Of a stretch of DNA of 64,000 bases, positions 1 through 12,319 are shown piece after piece. The notes beneath the pieces are model-generated. The model saw only the letters and a program-made list of their open reading frames with translations, did not search any database and was not told where the DNA came from. Position 1 is the stretch's first letter, and every line of letters begins with the position of its first letter. The DNA lies in NCBI RefSeq assembly GCF_019890615.1, contig NZ_JAINVZ010000018.1, positions 62,001-126,000 of the forward strand, read 5' to 3'. The position numbers and the translations under genes were made by a program. The stretch is from Streptantibioticus parmotrematis (GTDB taxonomy: Bacteria; Actinomycetota; Actinomycetes; Streptomycetales; Streptomycetaceae).

Positions 1-1857
<1,857 letters not shown>

Positions 1858-2010
1858 GCGGGCGCCCGCGCGCGGCGGCACGCGGGCGGGCGACACCTCG
1901 GGGCGGGGGATCTCGTTGCGCGCGGTAGTGGATATCACTCGCCGCCAGTCCCTATTCTCGATCAGCGCCAGGTCGTGCACCGCCGCTCGATCAACCCGCC
2001 GGGAGGCACC

Positions 2011-2667
2011 ATGGTCCGCCGCCGTAACGCCACGCTCTCCTTGACCGCCGCCGCGCTGCTCGCCGCCACACCACTGATCACCTCCTGCGGCGCGCAGCAC
2101 CCCGGCGCCGCGGCCGTGGTCGGCGGCCGCACGATCTCCGTCGCCGCGCTCCAGACGCAGGTCAAGCAGGTGCGGGCGGCGCAGAACGCCACCGACCAGG
2201 CCGACCAGATGATCGACGCCACCAGCGACCTGAGCCGCTCCCAGCTCAACAGCATGGTCTTCGACCAGGTGCTGGACCGGGCGGCGCACGACGCCGGGGT
2301 GAGCGTCACCACGACCGACGTGCAGCGGCTGGAGGCGTCCGCCGCGCAGCAGGTCGGCGGCGCCCAGGCGCTGCGTTCGGCCCTGCTCCAGCAGTACGCG
2401 GTCGCGCCCGGCCAGATCGACGAGTTCTACCGGGTGCAGGCCGAGGCGCAGGGGCTGGCCCGCCACCTGGGCGTCGACCTGACCACGCAGTCCGGGCAGG
2501 CCGCGGTGACGAAGGTGCTGTCCTCCGCCTCGCAGGAACTGCGCGTCGACGTCAACCCGCGCTACGGCAAGTGGAACACCCAGACCCTGACGCTGGGCTC
2601 GGCGAGCCAGCCGTGGCTGCGGCAGTCCGCCGCCACGAGCGCGCCGCCCCAGCAGATCACGGGCTGA
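2011..2667 (+). CDS. SurA-N-like secreted lipoprotein
   Basis: A 218-residue protein with an Arg-rich start, hydrophobic stretch (about 9-22) and lipobox ITSC with Cys26, so it is probably lipidated and anchored outside the membrane. The mature part is alpha-helical and Gln/Ala-rich, resembling SurA/PrsA N-terminal chaperone domains; no PPIase domain is visible. I chose ATG 2011 because GGGAGG lies 7-10 nt upstream and the lipoprotein signal then begins correctly; a GTG at 1975 would add 12 residues before it. It sits between mfd and mazG, 37 nt before mazG. Family assignment is moderate, lipoprotein nature strong. Confidence 0.8.
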   Translation: MVRRRNATLSLTAAALLAATPLITSCGAQHPGAAAVVGGRTISVAALQTQVKQVRAAQNATDQADQMIDATSDLSRSQLNSMVFDQVLDRAAHDAGVSVTTTDVQRLEASAAQQVGGAQALRSALLQQYAVAPGQIDEFYRVQAEAQGLARHLGVDLTTQSGQAAVTKVLSSASQELRVDVNPRYGKWNTQTLTLGSASQPWLRQSAATSAPPQQITG

Positions 2668-2692
2668 TCAGGGGCCTTGCGGCGCGGCGGGG

Positions 2693-2698
2693 TACGTT
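2693..2698 (+). promoter_or_regulatory. TANNNT -10 hexamer 6 nt before mazG start (leaderless candidate)
   Basis: TACGTT ends exactly 6 nt before the GTG at 2705. With the usual 6-7 nt between -10 and transcription start, the mRNA would begin at or within a base of the start codon. No -35 is convincing. Confidence 0.5.
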
Positions 2699-2704
2699 CG
2701 AGGG

Positions 2705-3694
2705 GTGAGCACTCGTACCGATGACGCCGCCGCGCCGGACGCCGTACCCGGGCGCCTGATCCTCCTGACCACCAGCCACCGGGTCGCCCCCGGACTGCTG
2801 TCCTGGCCGGCCTGGCAGGTGCTGCGCTCGGCCGACCTGGTCGTCTGCCCGGACCCCGCGCACCCTCAGCTGCCGTACCTGAGGGAGGCGGGCGTGAGCG
2901 TCGAGCACGCGGCGCCCTCGGGCCGCGACCTGGTCGGCCTGACCGGCGGCGGCCGTACCGTCGTCGTCATCCCGCCCGGCGACGGCGACCCGGCGCTCAC
3001 CGACGAACTCGCCCGGCTCGCCGGTTCCGGCCGGGTGCGGATGCCCGAACTGGAGCTGCTGCCCGCCTCCTACGACCTGCCGGGCGGGCGGCTGCTCGAC
3101 CTCGTGCAGGTGATGGACCGCATCCGCCGCGAGTGCCCGTGGACCAGCACCCGGGACGCCGAGGGGCTGGTGAAGTACCTCATCGAGGAGGCGTACGAAC
3201 TCGTCGAGGCGATCGAGGAGGGCGACCGGGAGGCGTACCGGGAGGAGCTGGGGGACGTCCTGCTCCAGGTCGTGCTGCACGCGCGGATCGCGCAGGACGA
3301 CGCGGACGAGCCGTTCTCGATCGACGACGTGGCCGGCGGCCTGGTCGACAAGCTCATCCACCGCCACCCGCACGTCTTCGGCACGGAGACCGCCGCCACG
3401 CCGGAAGAGGTCCACGAGCACTGGCAGCGGACGAAGGCGCAGGAGAAGCGGCGCGAGTCGGTGACGGAGGGCGTCCCGCTGAACCAGCCCGCGCTGGCGC
3501 TCGCCGCGAAGCTCGCCTCCCGCGCCCGGGGCGCGGGCCTGCCCCTGCCGCGGGAGGACGGCGACGCCGTCGGCGACCGCCTGCTGGCGCTGGCGGCCCG
3601 GGCGCAGGGCGAGGGCGTCGACCCGGAGGCGGCGTTGCGGGCGGCGGCCCGCGCGTACCGGGGCGTGCTGCGGGAGGCGGAGGAGCGGGCGTAG
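2705..3694 (+). CDS. mazG: Nucleoside triphosphate pyrophosphohydrolase MazG
   Basis: A 329-residue protein. Residues about 115-240 carry the all-alpha MazG fold with the metal-binding pattern EEAYE followed by EELGDVLLQ, which hydrolyses (d)NTPs to NMP and pyrophosphate, cleaning damaged or signalling nucleotides. The first ~100 residues resemble the tetrapyrrole-methylase-like N-terminal domain found on actinobacterial MazG, apparently without a full SAM site. The GTG start at 2705 has no Shine-Dalgarno but follows a -10-like TACGTT by 6 nt, pointing to leaderless expression. It is followed by nfi 45 nt downstream; both suit nucleic-acid quality control. Confidence 0.93.
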   Translation: MSTRTDDAAAPDAVPGRLILLTTSHRVAPGLLSWPAWQVLRSADLVVCPDPAHPQLPYLREAGVSVEHAAPSGRDLVGLTGGGRTVVVIPPGDGDPALTDELARLAGSGRVRMPELELLPASYDLPGGRLLDLVQVMDRIRRECPWTSTRDAEGLVKYLIEEAYELVEAIEEGDREAYREELGDVLLQVVLHARIAQDDADEPFSIDDVAGGLVDKLIHRHPHVFGTETAATPEEVHEHWQRTKAQEKRRESVTEGVPLNQPALALAAKLASRARGAGLPLPREDGDAVGDRLLALAARAQGEGVDPEAALRAAARAYRGVLREAEERA

Positions 3695-3726
3695 GCCCGT
3701 CCGGTCACCGGCGTCCGGTCGCTCGA

Positions 3727-3732
3727 TAGGCT
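3727..3732 (+). promoter_or_regulatory. TANNNT -10 hexamer 7 nt before nfi start (leaderless candidate)
   Basis: TAGGCT ends 7 nt before ATG 3740 and there is no Shine-Dalgarno sequence between, so nfi is probably transcribed from its own leaderless promoter. Confidence 0.5.
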
Positions 3733-3739
3733 CGCCCGC

Positions 3740-4435
3740 ATGCAGATCACGATCCCGCACGCCTGGCCGGCGGACGCCGAGCAGGCGGTCGCGATCCAGG
3801 ACCTGCTGGCCGAACGCGTCGACCGCACCGGACCCGGACCGCGCGCGCCGCGGCTGGTCGCCGGGCTGGACGTGGCCTACGCGGGCGACGGCACGGGTAC
3901 CGACGGCCTGGTCGCCGGCGCGGTCGTCGTGCTGGAGGCCGCCACCGCGCGGGTGGTGGACCGCGCGACCGCCGTCGAGCCGGTGACGTTCCCCTATGTC
4001 CGCGGGCTCTTCGCCTTCCGTGAACTGCCCGCGCTCGTCGCGGCGTTGGAGCGGCTGACCGTCACACCGGACCTCCTGCTGTGCGACGGGCACGGGCTCG
4101 CGCACCCGCGGCGGTTCGGGCTCGCCTGCCACCTCGGGGTGCTCACCGGGCTGCCGACCGCGGGCGTGGCCAAGACGCCGTTCGTCGGCACCCACGGCGA
4201 CCTCGGGCCCGAGCGCGGCGACGGCGCCGACCTGATCGACGGCGGCGAGGTCGTCGGCCGCGCGCTGCGCACCCAGGACGGCGTCAAGCCGGTCTACGTC
4301 TCGACCGGCCACGCCATCGACCTCGACACCGCGTGCCGTCACGTCCTCGCGCTCGCCCCCGACTTCCGGCTGCCGCAGACCACCCGTCTCGCCGACCGCC
4401 TGAGCCGGGACGCGCTGAAAGGCGCGGCGGGCTAA
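3740..4435 (+). CDS. nfi: Endonuclease V (deoxyinosine 3' endonuclease)
   Basis: A 231-residue protein of normal family length. It shows the metal-binding LDVAYAGDG segment, the PYVRGLFAFRE motif that forms the wedge region, and LLCDGHGLAHPRRFGLACHLG, the hallmark of EndoV. The enzyme nicks DNA (or RNA) one base 3' of inosine, starting repair of deaminated adenine. ATG 3740 was chosen as the first in-frame start, consistent with the leaderless promoter just upstream. The P450 gene begins 9 nt after its stop but has its own -10-like motif. Confidence 0.95.
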   Translation: MQITIPHAWPADAEQAVAIQDLLAERVDRTGPGPRAPRLVAGLDVAYAGDGTGTDGLVAGAVVVLEAATARVVDRATAVEPVTFPYVRGLFAFRELPALVAALERLTVTPDLLLCDGHGLAHPRRFGLACHLGVLTGLPTAGVAKTPFVGTHGDLGPERGDGADLIDGGEVVGRALRTQDGVKPVYVSTGHAIDLDTACRHVLALAPDFRLPQTTRLADRLSRDALKGAAG

Positions 4436-4438
4436 CGT
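4433..4438 (+). promoter_or_regulatory. TANNNT -10 hexamer 6 nt before P450 start (overlaps nfi stop)
   Basis: TAACGT ends 6 nt before the GTG at 4445 and overlaps the nfi stop codon TAA. It could make a leaderless P450 transcript independent of nfi. Confidence 0.45.
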
Positions 4439-4444
4439 CGAGGC

Positions 4445-5698
4445 GTGACCGACGCCACCGCCCCGACCCTGTTCACCTGGGAGTTCGCCTCCGACCCCTA
4501 CCCGGCGTACGCCTGGCTGCGCGAGCATGCGCCGGTGCGCAGGACCACGTTGCCCAGCGGCGTGGACGCCTGGCTGGTCACCCGGTACGCGGACGCCCGG
4601 CAGGCGCTGGCCGACGCGCGGCTGAGCAAGAACCCGGTGCACCACAGCGAGCAGGCCGCGCACGCCAAGGGGAAGGTCGGCATCCCCGGCGAACGCGGCG
4701 CGGAGCTGATGACGCACCTGCTCAACATCGACCCGCCGGACCACACCCGGCTGCGCCGCCTGGTCTCCAAGGCGTTCACTCCGCGCAGGACCGCCGCGTT
4801 CGAACCGCGCGTCCAGGAGCTGACGCGCGGCCTGATCGACGCCTTCGCCGCGCGCGGCAGCGCCGACCTCATCCACGAGTTCGCCTTCCCGCTGCCCATC
4901 TACGCCATCTGCGACCTGCTGGGCGTGCCCGCCGAGGACCAGGACGACTTCCGCGACTGGGCAGGGGCCATGATCCGGCACGGCGGCGGCCCGCGCGGTG
5001 GCGTCGCGCGGGCCGTCAAACGGATGCGGTCGTACCTCCTCGAACTCATCCACCGCAAGCGCGCCGACCTCGGTGACGACCTCATCTCCGGCCTGATCCG
5101 CGCGAGCGACCACGGGGAGCACCTGACCGAGAACGAGGCCGCCGCGATGGCGTTCATCCTCCTGTTCGCCGGTTTCGAGACCACCGTCAACCTCATCGGC
5201 AACGGGACGTACGCGCTGTTGCGCCATCCCGTTCAACGCGCCCTGCTCCAGGACGCGTTGGCGGCCGGGGACAGCGCGCTGCTGGACACCGCGATCGAGG
5301 AACTGCTGCGCTGGGACGGGCCGGTGGAGATCGCCACCTGGCGGTTCGCCACCGAGCCGCTGACCCTCGGCGGGCAGCGGATCGGCGAGGGCGAACCGGT
5401 GCTCGTGGTGCTCGCGGCGGCCGACCGCGACCCGGGGCGCTTCGCCGGTCCCGACACCCTCGACCTCGCCCGGCGCGACAATCCGCACCTGGGCTTCGGT
5501 CACGGCATCCACTACTGCCTGGGCGCGCCGCTGGCCCGGCTGGAGGGACGCACCGCGCTCGCCCAGCTGCTCACCCGCCTCCCCGACCTGCAACTCGCCC
5601 AGAATCCGGAGGATTTGCGGTGGCGTGGCGGGCTCATCATGCGGGGGCTGCGCACGTTGCCGGTGACGTTCAGTGCTGACACGCCGTCAAGTGCGTGA
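4445..5698 (+). CDS. Cytochrome P450
   Basis: A 417-residue soluble class I bacterial P450. The I-helix has FAGFETT, the K-helix has EELLR, and the haem loop reads FGHGIHYCLGAPLAR with the axial Cys at residue 358. Sequence style is that of Streptomyces CYP105/CYP107-like enzymes, but substrate and subfamily cannot be told from sequence alone. No ferredoxin or reductase gene is adjacent, so redox partners must come from elsewhere. GTG 4445 is the natural start. Confidence 0.93.
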   Translation: MTDATAPTLFTWEFASDPYPAYAWLREHAPVRRTTLPSGVDAWLVTRYADARQALADARLSKNPVHHSEQAAHAKGKVGIPGERGAELMTHLLNIDPPDHTRLRRLVSKAFTPRRTAAFEPRVQELTRGLIDAFAARGSADLIHEFAFPLPIYAICDLLGVPAEDQDDFRDWAGAMIRHGGGPRGGVARAVKRMRSYLLELIHRKRADLGDDLISGLIRASDHGEHLTENEAAAMAFILLFAGFETTVNLIGNGTYALLRHPVQRALLQDALAAGDSALLDTAIEELLRWDGPVEIATWRFATEPLTLGGQRIGEGEPVLVVLAAADRDPGRFAGPDTLDLARRDNPHLGFGHGIHYCLGAPLARLEGRTALAQLLTRLPDLQLAQNPEDLRWRGGLIMRGLRTLPVTFSADTPSSA

Positions 5699-5791
5699 TC
5701 TCCACGTGATCTCCGCTACACCCGGCTGTGATCCTCCACCGAACACGCGCTACGCTCTGCGCTCATCCCAGCCGTCGGAGAAAGGCAACGC

Positions 5792-6868
5792 GTGCCGAAG
5801 CACAGGAAGCCACGTCAGGCCCCCAAGTTCGTCGTGACGGTGGGCGCCACCGGTGCCGGGCTCGCCCTGCCGCTGTTCGCCTCGGGCTCCGCGCACGCCG
5901 CGTCGGACTCGACCTGGGACTCCGTGGCCCAGTGCGAGACCGGCGGGATGTGGAGCGCGAACAACGGTGACGGCTTCTACGGCGGCCTCCAGCTCGACCA
6001 GTCCACCTGGGACCGCTTCGGCGGCACGGCGTACGCGTCCAGACCCGATCTGGCCAGCCGTCAGGAGCAGATAGCCGTGGCGCAGACCGCGCTGGACAGC
6101 CAGGGCCCGGACTACTGGGCCGAGTGCGGCGCCGACGTCGGGCTCGTCCAGGGCGGCCCCGCGCCGCAGCCGGTCACCGGCGACCCGAGCGACTCCGCCC
6201 CGTCCTCCAGCCTCGACACCGGCCCGTCGGGGTCGTCGGGGTCCACGTCCACCACGACGCCCACGACCGGCTCGGGCGGCACGGGCGGCACGGCGGCGCC
6301 CACCGGATCGTCCACGCCGTCCGGCGCGGCCTCGTCGTCCACGAGCGCCACGCCCGGCCCGTCCGGTTCCTCCTCCTCGCCGTCTTCGTCGTCTTCCTCC
6401 TCTTCGTCTTCGGCCCCGACGACCTCCGTGTCGCCCTCACCCTCGACGTCCGGGAAACACGCGGCGCCGCCTTCACCCGGTTCGTCCGCTTCGTCCGGTG
6501 CGCCCAACCCCTCGGGTGCGGCGAGCGGTTCGGCGTCCGGTACGCCCGGCCTGTCCGGTTCGTCCTCCGCGACGACGGCCTCCGGCTCCACCGGGACCTC
6601 CGGCTCGTCGACCACGGAGGGTGATCGCGGCGACGGCGGCACCTCGCGCGACAGCGGCGACGGCCGGTCCCAACTCCCGGGTGACGGAGGCCAGGCCACG
6701 GGTCAAGGCAACACCTCGTACACCGTCCAGCCGGGCGACAATCTCTCTGAAATCGCCTCAGACCACTCCGTCCCCGGGGGCTGGTCCTCGCTCTACGACG
6801 CCAACAAGTCCGTCGTGGGCGGCGATCCGGACCTGATCCTGCCCGGGCAGCAGCTCACGCTGGGTTGA
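5792..6868 (+). CDS. rpfC: Resuscitation-promoting factor with long Ser/Thr/Pro/Gly linker and LysM (RpfC-like)
   Basis: A 358-residue secreted cell-wall lytic enzyme. Signal peptide with AHA cleavage near residue 36; Rpf transglycosylase-like domain about 38-115 with catalytic Glu49 in the AQCETGG motif; a low-complexity Ser/Thr/Gly/Pro linker about 125-305; and a C-terminal LysM domain 309-358 for peptidoglycan binding. GTG 5792 is preceded by GGAGAAAGG. It is the first of two adjacent rpf genes, matching the S. coelicolor rpfC-rpfA pair. The linker is far longer than in the next gene and contains runs of Ser codons. Rpf enzymes cleave glycan strands during spore germination and outgrowth. 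Confidence 0.9.
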   Translation: MPKHRKPRQAPKFVVTVGATGAGLALPLFASGSAHAASDSTWDSVAQCETGGMWSANNGDGFYGGLQLDQSTWDRFGGTAYASRPDLASRQEQIAVAQTALDSQGPDYWAECGADVGLVQGGPAPQPVTGDPSDSAPSSSLDTGPSGSSGSTSTTTPTTGSGGTGGTAAPTGSSTPSGAASSSTSATPGPSGSSSSPSSSSSSSSSSAPTTSVSPSPSTSGKHAAPPSPGSSASSGAPNPSGAASGSASGTPGLSGSSSATTASGSTGTSGSSTTEGDRGDGGTSRDSGDGRSQLPGDGGQATGQGNTSYTVQPGDNLSEIASDHSVPGGWSSLYDANKSVVGGDPDLILPGQQLTLG

Positions 6869-6873
6869 CCGGT

Positions 6874-6913
6874 GGCGCTCCGGCCGGCCGGCGGGAACGG
6901 CCGCCGGAGCGCC
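6874..6913 (+). terminator. Hairpin after rpfC
   Basis: Inverted repeat GGCGCTCCGGC / GCCGGAGCGCC (11 bp) starting 5 nt after the stop codon. No T-run, as is common in this GC-rich genome. Confidence 0.6.
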
Positions 6914-7157
6914 TGACGACCCGTCGGCCTGTGACAAAGCTCTCGCGCCCGGTCCCGGCGGGAAGGTCCGGTTCGGCCCCTTCCTCCCGCCGCGACCTGC
7001 GCGTTAGCCCGTCAACTCGGTCGTGAACGGCTCCTAGGCCCGGGACGGTTGATGTTTGTCCCGCGGCCGGGGGCTGTGCTTATGGTCGTGACCGCTCACC
7101 ACCGTGAGCCCTGCCGGTCGGGAACGCCGAGTCCTGCCGCCGACCGACGGGAACAGT

Positions 7158-8054
<897 letters not shown>

Positions 8055-8070
8055 ACCCGGTGACGTAACT

Positions 8071-8117
8071 CCCCGGCCGGACACGCCTTCCCCCGAGCGT
8101 GCCCGGCCGGGGCTGTT
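8071..8117 (+). terminator. Strong hairpin terminator after rpfA
   Basis: CCCCGGCCGG at 8071-8080 pairs with CCGGCCGGGG at 8103-8112, with an inner CACGC/GCGTG helix, followed by CTGTTT. It lies 17 nt after the rpfA stop and insulates eno. Confidence 0.8.
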
Positions 8118-9681
<1,564 letters not shown>

Positions 9682-9813
9682 GGCTCGGCCCTCCCGCTGA
9701 TCGCGGTGTGATCCTCACGCCGTGAAGCCGACGCGGCCGTCCCCGCACCCGGTCCCGGTACCGTGTGCGGGGACAGCCGTATGCGATGACGTACGCGACG
9801 AGGGGTGACAGAC

Positions 9814-10281
9814 GTGGGCGCGGACCGCTTCCCGACCGCGGTGAGGCTGAAGGCCCTCGGCCAGCAGGCGCAGGCCCGCGTCTACCGCGCCACCGGCCGG
9901 GCCCCCAGACGCGGCAGGCTCACCGGCCGCGCCGCCCTGCTCGCCCTCACCGTCTGCGCGCTGGTCGTGGCGCTGGCCTACCCGACCCGGCAGTACATCG
10001 CGCAACGCTCGCAGATCGCCCAGCAGCGCAAACAGGCCCAGCAGGCGAAGCTGCGGGTCGAACAGCTCAAGGAACAGCAGGCCCGCTGGTCCGACCCGGA
10101 GTACGTCAAGGTGCAGGCCCGGCAGCAACTGCACTACGTCATGCCTGGCGAGACCGGATACGTCATGCCCGGCGGCCAGGGCTCCGGCGCCTCGGGGGCC
10201 GCGTCCGGCTCCGCCGCGGGCAACCGCCCCTGGTACGAGAACCTCTGGGACGGCGTGGACTCCGCGGACTCCGGCCACTGA
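9814..10281 (+). CDS. DivIC/FtsB-family septum formation initiator
   Basis: A 155-residue bitopic membrane protein: basic cytoplasmic N-terminus, one transmembrane helix (about 39-57), a Gln/Lys-rich coiled coil (about 60-95), and the family's C-terminal motif QLHYVMPGE. DivIC/FtsB proteins form a complex with FtsL/FtsQ at the division septum. GTG 9814 is preferred because GAGGGG lies 8 nt upstream; a GTG at 9805 would lie inside that site. Position between eno and DUF501 - ppx is the usual actinobacterial order. The tail is Gly/Ser-rich. Confidence 0.88.
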   Translation: MGADRFPTAVRLKALGQQAQARVYRATGRAPRRGRLTGRAALLALTVCALVVALAYPTRQYIAQRSQIAQQRKQAQQAKLRVEQLKEQQARWSDPEYVKVQARQQLHYVMPGETGYVMPGGQGSGASGAASGSAAGNRPWYENLWDGVDSADSGH

Positions 10282-10363
10282 GCGCCGGGCCGCCGCCGCC
10301 CGCCCGCCACCGCGACGTGGACCCGCCCCACCACCCACCGCAGGAACGAAGAGAAAGCCCACC

Positions 10364-10942
10364 GTGGACAACCCCCCGCCCCGCACCGAACCGACCCCAC
10401 CCACCGAGGCCGACATCGCCGCCATCGGCGAGCAGCTCGGCCGTGTGCCGCGGGGCTTGCGGGCCGTCGCGCACCGCTGCCCGTGCGGGCTGCCGGACGT
10501 CGTGGAGACCGCGCCGCGCCTGGAGGACGGCTCACCGTTCCCCACGCTGTACTACCTGACCTGTCCGCGCGCCGCGTCCGCCATCGGCACGCTGGAGGCG
10601 GACGGCGTGATGAAGGAGATGACGGCGCGCCTCGCCGAGGACGCCGAGCTGGCCGACGCCTACCGCGGCGCCCACGAGGACTACCTCGCCCGCCGCGACG
10701 CCATCGAGGTGCTGGAGGGCTTCCCCAGCGCGGGCGGCATGCCCGACCGGGTCAAGTGCCTGCACGTCCTGGTCGGCCACTCGCTCGCCGCCGGCCCCGG
10801 GGTCAACCCGCTGGGCGACGAGGCGATCGCGATGCTGCCCGAGTGGTGGCGCAAGGGCCCGTGCGCCTGCGCGGACACGGCGGCCCCGGCCGACGGCCCG
10901 CAGGGCACCGACGCCCCCGACAGCGCGGAGGACACACGATGA
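10364..10942 (+). CDS. DUF501 domain protein
   Basis: A 192-residue cytoplasmic protein with the DUF501 layout: HRCPCGLPDVVETAPRLEDG.PFPTLYYLTCPRA in the first third, a helical middle, and DRVKCLHVLVGHSLAAGPGVNPLGDEA in the last third. The conserved Cys and His residues suggest a metal site, but no function is established that I know. It overlaps the following phosphatase gene by 4 nt (ATGA), so the two are translationally coupled; eno - divIC - DUF501 - ppx is conserved across actinobacteria. Confidence 0.9.
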   Translation: MDNPPPRTEPTPPTEADIAAIGEQLGRVPRGLRAVAHRCPCGLPDVVETAPRLEDGSPFPTLYYLTCPRAASAIGTLEADGVMKEMTARLAEDAELADAYRGAHEDYLARRDAIEVLEGFPSAGGMPDRVKCLHVLVGHSLAAGPGVNPLGDEAIAMLPEWWRKGPCACADTAAPADGPQGTDAPDSAEDTR

Positions 10943-11883
10943 CCAGGGTCGCCGCGATCGACTGCGGCACGAACTCCATCCGCCTGCTGATCGCCGACGT
11001 CGACCCGGCGACCGGATCGCTGAAGGACGTCGACCGCCGGATGCGCATCGTCCGCCTCGGGCAGGACGTCGACCGCACCGGCCGGTTCCACCCGCAGGCC
11101 CTGGAGCGCACCCTGCGCGCCTGCCGGGAGTACGGCGAGGTGATCCGCGAGCAGGGCGTCGAACGCCTGCGGTTCGTGGCCACCTCGGCGACCCGGGACG
11201 CGGAGAACCGCGAGGAGTTCATCGACGGCGTGGTCGACGCCCTGGGCGTGCGGCCCGAGGTGATCTCCGGCGCGCAGGAGGCCCGTTTCTCCTTCGACGG
11301 CGCCACCAAGGAACTGACCGCCATGCCCAGCCTGGAACGACCGTTCCTGGTGGTCGACATCGGCGGCGGCTCCACGGAGTTCGTCCTCGGCGACGACGCG
11401 GTGCGCGCGGCGGTCTCGGTGGACGTCGGGTGCGTGCGGATGACGGAACGCCACCTGACCGACGCCGACGGCCGGATCACCGACCCGCCCACCCGACGGC
11501 AGATCGACGCCATAAGGGCCGACGTGGAGGCCGCGCTCGACCTGGCCGCCGAGAGCGTGCCGCTGCGCGAGGCCCGCACGATGGTGGGCCTGGCCGGCTC
11601 CGTCACCACGGTCGCCGGGCTCGCGATGGGCCTGGACGTCTACGAGTCGGCGGCCATCCACCACTCCCGCGTCACCCGCGGCCACGTCCAGCTGATCAGC
11701 GAACGGCTGCTGGCCTCCACCCACGAGGAACGCGCGAAGATGCGGGTCATCCACCCCGGCCGGGTCGACGTCATCGCCGCGGGCGCGCTCATCCTGCACA
11801 CGATCATGGAGCGCACCGGGGCGCTGGAGGTCCTCGTCAGCGAACACGACATTCTGGACGGAATCGGCTGGTCGTGCGCGTGA
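10939..11883 (+). CDS. Ppx/GppA-family exopolyphosphatase
   Basis: A 314-residue ASKHA-fold phosphatase with the N-terminal AAIDCGTNSIRLLIAD phosphate loop and the second loop VVDIGGGSTEFVLGD. Members remove phosphate from polyphosphate ends or from pppGpp; the short actinobacterial type (about 310 residues) corresponds to Ppx1/Ppx2-like proteins. ATG 10939 overlaps the DUF501 stop, so it is expressed from that operon. The specific substrate cannot be assigned from sequence. Confidence 0.93.
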   Translation: MTRVAAIDCGTNSIRLLIADVDPATGSLKDVDRRMRIVRLGQDVDRTGRFHPQALERTLRACREYGEVIREQGVERLRFVATSATRDAENREEFIDGVVDALGVRPEVISGAQEARFSFDGATKELTAMPSLERPFLVVDIGGGSTEFVLGDDAVRAAVSVDVGCVRMTERHLTDADGRITDPPTRRQIDAIRADVEAALDLAAESVPLREARTMVGLAGSVTTVAGLAMGLDVYESAAIHHSRVTRGHVQLISERLLASTHEERAKMRVIHPGRVDVIAAGALILHTIMERTGALEVLVSEHDILDGIGWSCA

Positions 11884-12006
11884 CCGTCCCTCGGTGAATG
11901 ACGCGTCCGTAGGGCCCGGAACGGCGCGTTCGTGCGACGTCTGAGCAGGAATTCGTTCGGCTGAGCGCCCTCACCGGCCTCTTCCCGGCCGGTCCCGGAA
12001 GAGTCT

Positions 12007-12024
12007 TCGTGAATTTCTTCACAT
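12007..12024. promoter_or_regulatory. Rex-operator-like palindrome, distal site upstream of ndh
   Basis: TCGTGAATTTCTTCACAT matches the Rex operator pattern TTGTGAANNNNTTCACAA at 12 of 14 defined positions. It lies about 300 nt before the ndh start. Rex releases DNA when NADH is high, so respiratory genes are induced when the quinone pool cannot take electrons. Confidence 0.65.
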
Positions 12025-12267
12025 GAAGTTCCCGCCCATCGGCGCACTTTCCGAGGCCGCACGAGGCCGTTCGGGGTCCAAAACAGGGTTACGCGGCCCC
12101 AACACCCGTGTTTCGACAGGGTTGCACGGCACCCGCGGGTCTCCCCGGAGCCCGGATCGTGGCTGCTCACGGAGGTGGTTCAACGCCCGCGCGGCCCTGG
12201 GGGTTCCTGTGCCGGGCTGTGGCCTCGATCACGAAATCGCGCAGTGTAGCAGAGGGTCTGTCGAACC

Positions 12268-12285
12268 TTGTGAAGGGGCTCACGA
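12268..12285. promoter_or_regulatory. Rex-operator-like palindrome, proximal site upstream of ndh
   Basis: TTGTGAAGGGGCTCACGA matches TTGTGAANNNNTTCACAA at 12 of 14 defined positions, with a perfect left arm. It abuts the expected -35 position of the start-proximal promoter (-10 GATACT 12307-12312), an ideal place for repression. Confidence 0.75.
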
Positions 12286-12306
12286 GGGTGGCCCTAGCGC
12301 GTGCTG

Positions 12307-12312
12307 GATACT
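12307..12312 (+). promoter_or_regulatory. -10 element of ndh, 7 nt before start (leaderless candidate)
   Basis: GATACT ends 7 nt before ATG 12320 and no Shine-Dalgarno is present. The expected -35 position touches the proximal Rex-like operator. Confidence 0.5.
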
Positions 12313-12319
12313 CGAAGCC

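Noticed and set aside
2657-5593. 978-codon open frame on the minus strand opposite mazG, nfi and P450
   Set aside because: Composition is Arg/Gly/Val/Glu-rich as expected for the complement of high-GC codons, no domain is visible, and the plus strand carries three recognised genes.
12023-12319. N-terminal extension of NDH-2 from ATG 12023
   Set aside because: It would add 99 residues unlike any NDH-2, and the DNA carries promoter and Rex-like operator sequences.
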